Origin: Paraspadella gotoi
Taxonomy: Eukaryota > Chaetognatha
Direction of reading: 5' to 3'
Length of the DNA stretch: 64,000 bases
Assembly: GCA_051294375.1 (NCBI GenBank)
Contig: CM119265.1
Location: forward strand, 25,800,767-25,864,766
Program-made: the position numbers and the translations under genes
In this document: in pieces, positions 34,515 through 51,721 of the stretch
Layout: each line of letters opens with the position of its first letter
How positions within the stretch are numbered: the first letter of the stretch is position 1
The notes under the pieces: model-generated
Told to the model about the DNA's origin: nothing
Database searches by the model: none
The model's input: only the letters and a program-made list of their open reading frames with translations

Positions 34515-36243
34515 TATTTTTAAGCCTTCTCCCTCGAATCCGCCCAACACTTATATGCGTCCATATATTATTATCCTAAAGATTATCAATTATTAGCGAA
34601 AAAAAGAAACATCGAAATATAAAACGGCTTTATTTTGATTAATATAAATTTCTCGATATTATATATTCTCCTTTCTTCTTCTAATGTTATGCCTAACTTC
34701 TTTGTCTCGACTCTCCTCTTTGTTTTTCCTCTTTTTATATTGTTTTGCCTCTTTGTTTTGCCTCTCTGTTTTGCCTCGCCTCTTTCTCATCGAGATCGGC
34801 TCTCGTTTTTGATCCGCCTTCTGAAAGTCAAAATCTTCTTTCATCTATTTTTTTTCTCTATTTTTTTCTTTCTTTTAATATTTTCTTTCTTCTCCTTTCG
34901 TCAGAGGAAGTTTCCCACATTTTTGGCTTCTTTTTTTCTTCTCTCGTTTCGTGTCATTCCTCGAATAGACTCACCTTTTGTTCGACCTTACCTTTGGGTT
35001 CGTCGCTCGATTAACTTTTCTCATTTGCCTTCATCGTCGTTGTTCTGACTTTCTGCTCTTCGTTGCAGAAAGAAAGAAGAAAGAAAGAAAGAAAGAAAGA
35101 AGCCAGAAAGCCCTTTTCATTCTCTCATCTATTAAATTCTTTTTTCAAATTATTTTTCTCTTCATTCCTCGACTCCAACTCTCTCCTCACTTCTCTCGAT
35201 TATCCCGCCATTTAATCTCACCAATTTTGATGACCATTGATGACCATGTCATTATTAATAATAGTAATACTAATAGTATTATCCTCCATTTCCCACAAAT
35301 AATTTCGTTCTCTATCCTTTTCTTTTCATAGCCACCCTCACCCCTCTTTCTAAAAGCCNNNNNNNNNNTTTCTACTTCTCTTTTCTTTCTCCTCTTCCTA
35401 TCTTCTCTTTCGATCTTCCTTCCTGTCTATATCAGCTTCTTAATCGCCCTTACCTTCCAATCTTCCTTACCAAATCTTTCGTCTCAGATCCGCTTAAATC
35501 TGGAATGAAATGACTCTGAAAATGACGTGGATGGCGAAAGAGGCGTGTCGTTAGCTGACGACACTCTCTCCCTCGATTATTTATATTCATTAATATGAAT
35601 ATAAATTAATGGCAAAATAGGGATTTTTTTTTGAATAAGAAACCTCGTTGGTCCGGCTTTAAATTTTATTCGGAACTAATTTAAAAATTAAACTTTTAAT
35701 TCAGAGGGGAAATGAAATATTTTCTCGCCTTTTGATAATTCAATATTAAAAAAATCATTTTCTAAAAAAATATTTATATTTTAAATGGCACCCGTTGGAA
35801 TGTAATGGGAAAAAATATTAAGTAGTAGGCTTTTAACAGAAATATAGAAAAACTTTTAAATTTAATTTTTTTCTTTGTTTTCTGAAAAAACAACAAAACT
35901 GCGGGGCATATTTTCTACTAGGAATATCTTGATTTTTTTTCTTCTATTATTACTGTAAAAAAAAACAAACAATTGTCAGCATCCGTAATCTTTTTCCGCT
36001 CCACCTACCCATCCGAGTCCTCCCCCCCCCCACGCCCCCCTTAACCGCCCCTTCCTTCTCATCTTCGTCTTTCGCGTGCGAATTTGAGGAAATCAAATCC
36101 GGATGCCGTTTTAAAAAACCGGACGGAAATATTAAAAAACATTAACTCGAGAGTATTAAAAAAAAATTAACATCTCGTTACCCGAAATTTTCCGTCAATT
36201 CGATCGAAGACTTTAATTACTTTTTATATTTTGCCCTTTTTTT
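34031..36243. other. Region without a supportable gene
   Basis: AT-rich and pyrimidine-rich sequence with a (GAC)n tract (34,482-34,513), an AAAG tract near 35,070-35,100 and a 10-N gap at 35,359-35,368. Confidence 0.6.
35359..35368. other. Assembly gap, 10 N
   Basis: A run of exactly 10 N in pyrimidine-rich sequence. Confidence 1.
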
Positions 36244-36460
36244 NNNNNNNNNNNNNNNNNNNNNNNNNNNNNNNNNNNNNNNNNNNNNNNNNNNNNNNNN
36301 NNNNNNNNNNNNNNNNNNNNNNNNNNNNNNNNNNNNNNNNNNNNNNNNNNNNNNNNNNNNNNNNNNNNNNNNNNNNNNNNNNNNNNNNNNNNNNNNNNNN
36401 NNNNNNNNNNNNNNNNNNNNNNNNNNNNNNNNNNNNNNNNNNNNNNNNNNNNNNNNNNNN
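36244..36460. other. Assembly gap, 217 N
   Basis: The longest N run of the window. Frames that appear to cross it are not evidence of coding. Confidence 1.
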
Positions 36461-41217
<4,757 letters not shown>

Positions 41218-41413
41218 TTTCTAAGATGCAGAGTCAAACTCAATGTTGTTTGAATTCGTTGTGATCCAAATGTATTCAGGGTTATTTGGTTAAGAGCAAA
41301 ATACCAAACGATCGTCATCTCACTCTATCGTCGCAAGAACCCAAACCCGTTTTCACTTTGCGCAAAAGAAATTCGTTGCCAAAGTCATTAATCAAGAAGC
41401 TCGACGTTCGCCT

Positions 41414-41482
41414 CACGTGAAAGCCAAGACGGTTTCACATTCACGTCTCGTGAAGTCACGTGACCTTTTCTCTTATCACGTG
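41414..41482. promoter_or_regulatory. Triple CACGTG E-box cluster
   Basis: CACGTG at 41,414-41,419, 41,457-41,462 and 41,477-41,482. The last two are TCACGTGACC, 20 bp apart. This matches the extended E-box of MiT/TFE and USF factors. In the noisy copy X' only remnants are visible. Confidence 0.35.
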
Positions 41483-41593
41483 ACCGGACGTTAACGTCAG
41501 GTTTTCCCGCGTTAATCAACCGCGAGGCGAGAGAAAATTAGAATTTGGAGTCATTTGAAGGGAATAAATGCGAAGGCGACAGTTGACAGATCG

Positions 41594-41639
<46 letters not shown>

Positions 41640-42902
41640 CCATCACGCTTTGTCCCTCCCTTCAACGTGATCCTATTCTCCTTCGCGACAAGACGATAAA
41701 AAAAACAATGAATTCCAGTCCGTGATTTTTTTTTCGGTGATTCGGTGAGATTTCCGTGTGAGATTGTGAGTGTGAAATTCTTTTGTGTGTGAAAGTTTTT
41801 GGTGTGGGACTCGCGCGAATCTTGTGTCAGCTTTCACTTGCGAAATTTTTGTCAATAGATGATTTTCCTGAAATTTTTTTTTTATTTCTGTCTTTTTCTG
41901 TCTCGATGTCTGTCAAACAGAACCTGACTGAGTTTTTCACTCGGATTCACTCCGCCTGTCAACCTCGATCGTGATAAGCGATCGAGGCTGTGACGAGAGA
42001 AGCCGTGAATCCCTCATCATCTGTGATCCGTGAGTCGCCGGTCGCCCGCAGGTTTCACAGTTTTTGGATCACAACCCTATTTGACGACGAAAATCTGGAG
42101 GACGACGACGACGACGACGACGACGACGAAATTCTGGAATGCCGGGTGGACGACGACGACGACGACGAGAACGACGACGAAGAGAATGATGACCAAAAAA
42201 TAGAAAGGAACGACAAAGGACAGTGAAAAAATGTGACATTCACGAATTTTGAAAAGAAATCCAACGAAAAAGATGACAAAACGACTTTCATGAAGGTAAA
42301 AATGACAAAAGATTTATGTTGTTGACAACAGTGACGCAAAAGGCCGGTGACAGAAAAAAATAGAGGGCAGGTGGGAAAAAAGTATCCTAAAAAAAGATCG
42401 TTTACCCAAGACAAGGACGGAAAAAGAAGGCAACGACGACGACGATAATAACGACGACGACGACAAGAAAACCTGATTTTTCGCGGTTGAATCGTTTAAG
42501 TTTTTCGCGGCATCGTCTCGCTATTAACGACGCCTCGCCTCGTTAACTTCGATAACGTCAACTGCCCCGAAAATGACTTCGTCTACAGATAACATCAGTG
42601 AAGCTTTGGGATGAAACTTGAAAACTTTGCTCGTTTACTAACGCTGGACTATACTCTTTGATATATTTTCTGCGTTTTTACCTTTTCAGTTTCAGCGTTT
42701 GTACCATCGTTAACGAGCGACTTGTTTTAAGTTTTAAAGTTAACAAAATAAAAGTTTTTAAAGAGCATGACTAAAAAAACAAAAATAAGAAAACACTCGT
42801 TCTAATCTTGGCGTCAAAGTTTCTCGATGTAAACAGCGAGGTTTTTTTTGGACTTTTGACTTTTAGTTTTATATTCGTCGTATTTTTTTTCTTTTTTCTT
42901 TT

Positions 42903-42912
42903 NNNNNNNNNN
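42903..42912. other. Assembly gap, 10 N
   Basis: A run of exactly 10 N inside a TTTTTTC-type repeat. Confidence 1.
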
Positions 42913-43932
42913 CTTTTTTCTTTTTTCTTTCTTTTTTCTTTTAAGTTTTGGCTCGATTTTTTTTCTTCTTTCTTTTCTTCTTTATGTTTAAATCTTTTCC
43001 TTTCAATTTACTTTGAATTCTAATTTTAAGTGGGTTTTTCATACGTATAGCGTCTTGTCTTTTTTTGATTTGCGGCCAAAACTCCGACTTTCCAAATTTG
43101 AGACACGCCCTGGAAAAACTCGAACTTTCTCGAGTTATAGAAAATGAGATTCCAAATGACAGAGATACAAACGCTTAGCCTTGTGATAAGCCTTAGGACT
43201 ACTAACTTAGTTCAGAAAAAAAAATTAAGATTTTTTTTTCCGAATTCAAAAATCACAAACGGGAAAGAATAACATTTAATTCCTCTCAAAAGCGAAATCA
43301 ATAAAATGGACCAGAATTAAATCCGTAATTGTCGGATAATTATGGAAGTAAAACCATCGCATGGATCGTTAAACCGTTTAATGGAAAACTCTTTTAATTA
43401 TATTCTCACTTTTACACCTTTTTAAAATTCGGCTTCGAAAAATTAAGTTTTTATCAGTTAATGATATACAAATTTTCAACCTATAAAACTTTTTTATCAG
43501 CAGACAGACCGATCGATCTTTGATGAGTCGCCACATCTAAAAAAAAAAAAATTTGACTTTTTAAATCCCCGAAACAAAAGAACAAAAGACTTCAAAGAAA
43601 AAGGAAATAAAATCTCTCTCAACTTGTGCAAATGTCATGGAGATGTATCAAGACTACAGGGGAATCTCGGGTTTGGAAATGAGAAAAAGAGGGGGGGAGT
43701 AAGGGGGAGTAAGGGGAGGAGGAGGAAGAGAGAGATGGAGAGAAGAGGAGAAATAAGGGGGGAAGAGAAATTACGCTAACTCGTGCCAAAAATCGTAGAC
43801 GAAAAAAAAAAATGAAAAAGAAAAAAAAAGGATAAAACCGACGAAAAGGTCGATATTATTTCGGCGAATTAAGACTTTGAAAAGAAAAAAAACTTCTTTT
43901 TTCACAAATCTTTGAGGGAAGCATGAGAAAAT

Positions 43933-43964
<32 letters not shown>

Positions 43965-43989
43965 NNNNNNNNNNNNNNNNNNNNNNNNN
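43965..43989. other. Assembly gap, 25 N
   Basis: Lies within a GA microsatellite and borders the left arm of the palindrome exactly. Confidence 1.
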
Positions 43990-46900
43990 AGAGAGAGATT
44001 TAAGCAAAAACCGACGCCTGAGAGCGTATACCTCAGATATGAGAGCGGCGGTCTTCTGTGGCCTATCGAAGATTATCCGCTCATCAACCTCGATCAGTCG
44101 CCGACGGCCTCCCCCACTACCTCCTTTGTGTTAAACGCCCTTATGCGAAACAAAGAACTCATCTTTCTGTGATGAGTAAGAATAAGGCCCTCGCTCTCCG
44201 TCCTCTATTTCTATTCTCTCGTCAAGAGAGGACCCTGAATTATTATATCCCTAATCAGAACATACAATTCTACTTTGTAGTCTTAACCCTCAACAATAAC
44301 GAATCATAAATAAACCTTAATCCCATATCAAATTAAAAATCTCACCCCTTTCTGTTTAAGAAACTTTTAGATAATTTTGAAAAGTTCAATAAATGTTGTA
44401 TAGGATAATTCACTCTATTCCAGAAGACAACACTAACATCCCTCTTCTCCATGTACATTTCAAATGAATTATACTTTTGTATAAAGATATAATTAAAAAC
44501 TAATATATAAAGAATTTTTTTAAAATTTTTCGCATTTTTATTAAATTCCGTTGTATATAAAATTTTAAAGTAGTAAAACAAAGTAAACTGAAATTTTTTC
44601 GTAAGAGGTAGAGAAAAAACTATATTCTATAAATCTCTGGGCGGCGTCGCGGTTAATTTTTATAATGACAGTTACTGGTAAGGTAAGGTTAAAATGAAGT
44701 CGGATAAGGTAAACTCACTCCACCGCTCAGGTTCCTTCAGCGGCTGCATCGCATCTCACTTTCCAAGCAGATCCCAAGTAACCCGTCATACTGAAAATGA
44801 TCCTTCGACGTGTCGGTTAATGTTTTACGATGGGCGTGGGGATTCTTGCGGTTCGCTTTTATGAGAGGGCGGCGGCCCAGAGCGAGAAAAAGAGGAAAAT
44901 GGCGACGCGTAGATCGTAGATTCGCACGGAGAGGCACACACGTTCGAAGGATTAGTATTAAAAGATTTAGGTTCGACTGGAAGCAAGGGTTGGTTTTTTC
45001 GTCGTCAGTAAGCCAGGCGTAGTTTTATAACAATTCGATTTATTCTCCGACGTCGCTGAGCACGCGACGGTCAGTCTGTCACGAGGCGTGGCGACAAACA
45101 TGCGAAAACGCGATGCGATAAAAAAAACCCCGAGTAAGAAGGGACAAAGATAGCGAGTATGAACACTCGCCGGGAAAAAAAAAGTGGTTGCCCGGATCGA
45201 AAGTCAATTTTTCGCGCGTAATTGATTTATTCCTTTTCCACAGGAAATTTTTTTTTCTCTCAGTGACCTCCGAATCGGAGGAAAAAAAACCAACCTCAAA
45301 AAGGCGGATCTGAAAAAAAGAGAGAGAGAGAAAGAGATATTTTAGTGAAATTTGATAAAAAACGTTAGTACGGCATTTCCTAGAAATGCGCAAAGTTTTC
45401 TAAGAAATTCGTTGCAACTTAAGTTGCGTGCCGATTTCGAAAGATTTAAACGTCAATGTGGAAAATAGTTTGGCTAATGGTTACTAGTCTAACAGTCATT
45501 ACATGCGATTTTATTCCAATTAAAAAAGGCTTTTAGATCGAATGTTTAATTAATGTTTCATTAATCGACCGCGCAAATTTCGTCTATTTTTGGGTTATTA
45601 ATCGTCAATATTTCGTTGGGACAGCGTCGGCGGTCCGCATACCCTTCGGCGGCTTCGCGCCCCCGAATTTTTCCCCAACACGCCATTGGTTTTTTTTCTT
45701 CTAAGTTTTATTTTTTTTTATTTTTTCGCGAGACAGAGAGAGTTGGAGAAATTGGATCTTTTCGAAATCCGCGCCTTTTATATTTCAAAGTTTCGGAATC
45801 CGAAATCGAGCTTTCGAGAAAAAAAAAAAGATGATTCAAAAGAGAGTGATGCGAGAGAGAGAGAGAGAGAGAGACGGAGAGTGAAGAAAGAGAGAGAATG
45901 TCGCGTATAAAATAATCCCTTCGTCGATCGAATGAAGGTCAAACTTGAGGCAAACACGGACGTCGGGTCGTCGTTCGTCGTCGTCGTCGTCGTCGTCGGT
46001 CGTCATGGTCGTTAACGGCTGGAAGAATTCTCGATCGCGAAAAAAAAATGAGGGCGAATCGAAAAAGACTTGAAAAAGTTTTCCCTTGACGGCGAAAGAT
46101 CAGGGGGGGGAAAACATTGAGATGATGGTGAAAATGACTAAGATAAAAATGGTGAGGTCAGGATTGAAAAAGAACGGGAAAGTTATGTTTACAGCATAAC
46201 AAGCGTAAAAAGAAATGTGCAAAAAGAAGAAGAGAGAGTAAGTCATAAATGAGATTGAAGACAATTTTTTACTGCCCAAAATTTGTTTTTGCCTCTGATG
46301 AAACAGACCGAAATTGATTCTGGGGAAGGCAAAGCTAATTAAATGAGCGAAAGACAAAAAACAAGAGGAATTCATATGCAAAATTTCCAAAGCTGATTAA
46401 GGGCCTGTTAGTCATAGGCCCTTATTTTTTAGAGCATAGGTTAGTAAGTTCAGTCAGTTCCGTGGGCAATATTGCTTCTCGTTTTTCTTTTAAATATTAT
46501 TATAAATTCTCTCTCAAAATACTTCGTCGCTTGTTGTTGTTTTCATGACATCGGGGGAAAATATTAACCGATATCACCCAAAATTAAAAAAAAAAAAAAT
46601 CCTAATAAAATAAAAAAAAGGTTCGGACGTTGCCGGACAAGCCCGCGGCCGGATCGGGCCAAAAATCAGTGAGGATTATTCACTGGCGAGTTGAGTTGAA
46701 CTCGACTCGGCTCCATAGGGGGGCGGAATTGCCCACTAATAAAATGGAGGCGTTGAAGTCCACAGTAAATTAATCGATATTGTTGTTTATGCTTTACGCA
46801 GCTAAAAGAATAGTCGAAATCCATTCTTGCGAATGACGTAGAAAATTTGAAGAAAAGGAACAAAGAAGTAGATAGTTTTCACTGGCTACTCGTTTTAAGT

Positions 46901-47893
46901 TTTAATATCATTGAGGGTTACTGCTGTGTTATATTATTGAGGCGACTTTTAGAGAGAGAGACCGGTGGTAAGTCGCCTCTTATCTTGTAAGAGAGAGGAA
47001 AGCCTTAACCCACCAATGCCCTGAAAACCCAGGTGATAGATAGTCTATTTATTAAATGGATGGAAATAATTTTTTTTATATCAGTTGTCATAACATTTAA
47101 ATTTTCTTATAATATTAACTTTTCATTCCCCGATAATCTCGAAATTTTAATTCATACAAATTTTTTTTCCTTATTTGGATCGAAACATTTTTTTTATTCT
47201 CGGCTCTCCCGTCGAACAGAAACGCCGAAGAGGATCGATCTCCCCAGACAACAAATCGATCATTGATGTCTCCCGTTTGGCGAAGTTAAAAAGAAAATTA
47301 ATCGTCTCGCCGAGCGTTAACCGCTTTTTGTATCAAAAGTCGCAAAAAATCATTTTTCGTATCTGACCGCTCGACCTCCGTCACGCCGCGCCGCCCTTGC
47401 CTCTCGCCCCCCCCCCTGACGATCCTGATCGTTTTCGCACGTGACTCCGGTTTGCAATAAGCGGCCGACCTACTTCGTGATGTCCCCATGAAGATCGAAG
47501 GCTTCCGATATAATAATTTTTTTTTTCGTGGTGAATAATTGGTTTATCTCTTCTCTTTATTCCCAAAGGAATCTTCCCCTTCCCGCTCGCCCTCAAAAAG
47601 TTCTTCTCTTTGTGATGTAAAACCTCTTTTCGCTCTGTTTATAAAGTTTCTTTTCTTCGCCATCTCTCTCTTTCTCTGAGCTATAAAATATCCTGGTTCG
47701 AGTTCCTTTCCCACTCCTCCGCTACCTTTATTTCTTTATTATGCTCATTGTAATTCAATCGAAGACTTGATTCCTTCCTCGGTCTATCGACTTTTCCGTC
47801 ATGCTTCCCCCCCTTCACATTTTTCCCTTACAATTACGTCGATGTGTTTTCTCTCGTTGTGTTTGTTGTTGTTGTTATCCCCTTCATTTCAGA
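43990..47893 (+). repeat. Palindrome, outer left arm (apparently identical to the right arm)
   Basis: Every position compared pairs with the reverse complement at a coordinate sum of 104,329 (for example 44,058 with 60,271, 47,298 with 57,031 and 47,821 with 56,508). So there are no net indels over about 3.9 kb. The match starts at the first base after the 25-N gap. It contains a family 3 repeat (46,981-47,070, minus) and a TATA-like CTATAAAATA near 47,681. No gene is recognised. The open stretch at 47,175-47,366 (basic, with RRRGSISP) is the least repeat-like frame, but it has no identifiable domain. Confidence 0.9.
46981..47070 (-). repeat. Dispersed repeat family 3, copy (left arm)
   Basis: On the minus strand: CATTTAATAAATAGACTATC, then CATTGGTGGGTTAAGGC, ending near CTTACAAGATAAG. 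It is the most diverged copy and is mirrored at 57,259-57,348. Confidence 0.6.
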
Positions 47894-49529
47894 CTATATG
47901 TAATTACGTCGTCTTTATCGCCGTCCAATTTTACCATCCCACCTTTTCCATTATGAAATTTCAAAATTACTTGGTTTAACTATCGATAGCTTTTTTTTTT
48001 TTATTTACATTAACATTTAATGATTTATTTTTTTTGTGTTTTTTTTGTTGTTTAATTTTATCTAATTATTATTTATCGTATGTATGATTATTTGTTTTAT
48101 ATTTCTAGTTTTATATCGCTAATTTTTGATGAGGCATGATTCTGGTAGTTTGTATATTAGAGAATCTAGTATTTGATTTAAAGAATTCTTTGAAGTTTCA
48201 TGGAAGATAAACTTTAAACTTTCAACTCAGTCTCTGTCATACGCGATAAAATGCGAATCTATAATACTTAATCTTTAAAAATAATATTTTGTTTTGTCAT
48301 TTTAATTTCTCCAAGAGTACGCTTTAACCTTTAATATTTTTTATATGTTTTTCCTTGTTCTCTCTTTGTTCATTATCTATCTACATCAAATTTTTTCTAG
48401 TTAATACTTCATCTTCATTCGTTTTGGTCTTTTCAGTGTCACGCTAACATTTTCTACTTGCCTCCTTCATATTTCTTGCATATATCCCCAATTATAATCA
48501 TCTTGTTCTCATACAACTTTTTAATATTCATCTTTACTTTATTTATTTCTTTTTCTTTTCATCTTTTTTTTCCGTAATGATCTTTTAAGTCCGTCCCGCT
48601 GCCGTCCGTTCGATCTTTCTTCTCTTCATTCATCGGTCATATATTTCATCGCCTAATAATATCCCAACTTATTTTTTTCCATTCTGCTTCTTACCTTGCG
48701 TTTTTTTTTACCTGATTCCGATCCTCGTTTATCCTTTTATTTTTCTCTCTGTCTTCTCTCTCATCCTCTCTTCTCATCTCTCTCTCTGCTCTCTCGTCTC
48801 TCTCTCTCTCTCTCTCTCTCTTCTCTTTCTATCTCTCTCTCTCCAAAGCCACAATGTAACGTCTTCTTCTAAAGTCGTTTCGCGCTGACTTCGTCAAGAA
48901 AAATCTCTCCTCCGATCAGGCTCCAATCTCCTCGACGACTCATTTTCCCCCAATCGGCCTCAATTTCTCGAAGAAAAACTCTTGGTGCTCTCGAAACTAC
49001 CACCTCTCTTTTTCACCCCTATTCACACCCCTAAATATCCACTCGCCACTCTTGAAACTAGGATTTAATTTATTTTTTCTCTGAAAGGCAAAACTGGATT
49101 CGATATAAACAAGGAGTATGGCTTCCCTAGTTAAAGGACGTAACGCGTAGTGAGCTTAACAGTAAGTAGGGTCGGTCACGTCTTCTCTCTCGTCTCTCTC
49201 TCTCGATCATCTCTCTCTCGTCCTCTCTTCTCTCTCTTCTCTTCTCTGCTCTTTCTCTTCTCTCGTCCCCCGGGAGAAATTAGAGATAAACGGGACAAAG
49301 TTGCGTCGCGCGCGAGTTAAGCCGCCGCATCGTCCCACCTAGGGTCGTGTTTTAGCGTTCTGCGCCATTGCTTTTACGCCACGACTTTCACGCCACGTTT
49401 GTATGCCACACTCACTGTGGCATTTCGGGTAAGAAGGTTCGCCCAAGGCCGGAGTTTTCGGTCTCGTTGGATGAAGTGGGATTATTAAGCCTTAGTCTTC
49501 TGAAGAGCTATTTGCAGAGGAGGAGAGAG

Positions 49530-49574
<45 letters not shown>

Positions 49575-50215
49575 AGAGAAGAGAGAGAGAAAATATTAAT
49601 GCATTGGGAGAGTGAAATATGCAAATGATATTACGTTTAGGAGAAAAGAAATCAGAGAAAATATAACATACTATTGCAACGAAAGAAAATGTCATGTGTA
49701 AAGTGATAAAGTACAATTAAGACCAATCAAATCACACAGTCTCGTACATGCGAAAAAATCGCAGTAATTTATGCCAAGTGATACGCAGAGAAGTGATACC
49801 TAACTCCACCAAGTGATTCACAAAAACTGGAAAAGTCGTTTATCAAAATTGGAAAATCCAAAAAAGTGGAACGAAAAAGAAGAGGGGACAAACGCAATTT
49901 ATTCTTTGGGATGCTCGAACGAACGAAATGCGTTTTCGAATTTATTCGATTATCGCCGGACGTTTTGTACTGTCGGGTGCGGTCGTTCACATTGTCAGTA
50001 CGTGAGAGCGGACAGACTTGACAAGAGGGGAATTAAATAATATCGTCGGTGTCGTGTGTGTTCACTTTTTTTTTCGTTTTTATCGTAGAAAAATTTTTCC
50101 GTTTTACTGTCAACTTGAAAAGCATTCGATTTTAGATAAGATAAGAAAAAAGAAAGAAAACAAAAACTTGTGTTTTATGAAATTAAACTCTTCGATAGTT
50201 CTGTCTCTCTCTCTT

Positions 50216-50272
<57 letters not shown>

Positions 50273-50406
50273 CTCAATCTCTCTTCTCTCTCTCGTAGTT
50301 TTGAAGTTTGGATTCGAAAAAAAAAATTATTCGCAGGAAAAAAAAGATTTTTTTTTTCAAAAAAATTCTTTTTTTTGGCGAAAACCAACAGACTTTGATT
50401 TTCAGT

Positions 50407-50447
<41 letters not shown>

Positions 50448-50998
50448 CTTCTCTTCGCTCTCTCTCCTATCCTCTCTCTCTCTCTCTCTCGCGTTGATTC
50501 GTGACGTGAAGCATATCGTATTTCTCACGTGAAGATTTTTGAGGATGAGACGGCGTCGATTTAAAATATATGATATATATAGACTTGATACTATAATAAT
50601 AGATATTCAAATTATTCATTCAACTTAGTGGCCCAATCAGTTATGGAGGAAGATTAAAACTATTGTGCGGAATCAAAGGAATGAGTAAAGAATTCGAGAG
50701 ATGGGTGAAAATGGGTGCGGGAAAAGAAAGGGCCCGGAGATGTGAGGGTGCCGTGAAGAGGAATTAAATAAAATAAAAATAAAAAATAAAATTAAATAAA
50801 AATACGGTGGAATGTTGTGGAAGATAAGTTTTGGTTGTGGGAAGAGAATACAATGCGGGAATCAATCGGGATACAATGAAATACAATGAATACAATGCGG
50901 GATACAAATGATGAATTAGGTGAGAAGGAAAACTGGTTTGGTGAAGAGTGAGGGTAAAGGGAGGGTAAGGGCAAGGGAGTAATGAGAGCATGGCGAGT
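47894..50998 (+). repeat. Palindrome, inner left arm (noisy match to the right arm)
   Basis: Homologous to the reverse complement of about 53,098-56,435, but with frequent small indels. Recognisable paired landmarks include the GCATGGCGAGTCG block near 50,988 and CGCCATGCC near 53,100, the TTTGTATGCCACACTCA block near 49,400, and the GA/CT tracts. No gene is recognised. CT tracts at 48,795-48,845 and 50,200-50,500. Confidence 0.8.
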
Positions 50999-51292
50999 CG
51001 GATAGGGGGAAAGATTTTAGGGTAGGGTAAGATTAGGGGCAAGTGGTGAAGCTAAGGGTGAGGGGTTTAGGTATGAAGGTTTAAGAGGGTTAGATGAGGT
51101 GAGGGGCTATAAAGTGAGGTGAGGGACCTCAGCGAATCTAAGGAGGGGGAGTCGTCTTCGCGGGGGGGGCGTTTGATTCGGCTGGCGTCTGGGAAAGAAA
51201 AACAGGAAGTCTGAAAAATAAAATAAAAATTCGAAAATAAAATAAACCGAAACGAAAAATTAAAAAAAAATGGGAAAGAAGATGAGAGAGAG

Positions 51293-51364
<72 letters not shown>

Positions 51365-51721
51365 GGAGAGATTTCTTTTTTTCGATTTGAGATCGATTAA
51401 ATTTGCACAAAAAGAACGAAAAATGAAGGGAAGGAAAAAAATCAAAATCGGGTTAAGGAGTTTTTAATCTTAAAGACTGTTCCTTATTATCGTTTCGATC
51501 TCGATGACCGATGAATTGAACTCTCTCTCCTCTCTCTCTCTCTCTTCTCGCTCTCTCTCTCTCTCTCTCTCCTCTCCTCCTCTCTCTCTCTCTCTTTCCC
51601 ATTTTTTTTAATTTTCGTTTTCTGGTTTATTTTATTTTCGAATTTTTTATTTTATTTTTCGACTTNNNNNNNNNNNNNNNNNNNNNNNNNGGATAGGGGG
51701 AAAGATTTTAGGGTAAGAGGT
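50999..51721. repeat. Palindrome core: short foldback and 25-N gap
   Basis: About 51,215-51,300 and 51,575-51,660 are inverted copies (shared TTTATTTTATTTTCGAA and TTTCCCATTTTTTTTAA blocks) around GA/CT tracts. The sequence at 51,000-51,025 (GGATAGGGGGAAAGATTTTA) recurs directly after the gap at 51,691. Confidence 0.7.
51666..51690. other. Assembly gap, 25 N
   Basis: Sits near the palindrome centre. Confidence 1.

Larger units (their letters stand above)
41218..43470 (+). repeat. Direct repeat X, clean copy
   Basis: Collinear, same-strand counterpart of 60,983-64,000. It reads cleanly, whereas the other copy shows frequent small indels. It holds the E-box cluster (41.4 kb), a GA tract (41,596-41,637), GAC triplet tracts (42,100-42,180) and a 10-N gap (42,903-42,912). 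No recognisable protein. Confidence 0.85.

Noticed and set aside
46399-46427. Hairpin AGGGCCT...AGGCCCT followed by T-rich sequence, resembling a bacterial terminator
   Set aside because: The window is eukaryotic, there is no gene upstream, and the T-run is weak.
47298-47596. Basic frames of 63-71 residues mirrored in both palindrome arms
   Set aside because: Identical in both arms only because the arms are identical. Overlapping frames on both strands and no domain.
47681-47715. TATA-like box plus GGTTCGAG, considered as a tRNA or core promoter
   Set aside because: No A-box or cloverleaf is seen, and no transcript can be linked. A chance TATA motif is expected in AT-rich DNA.
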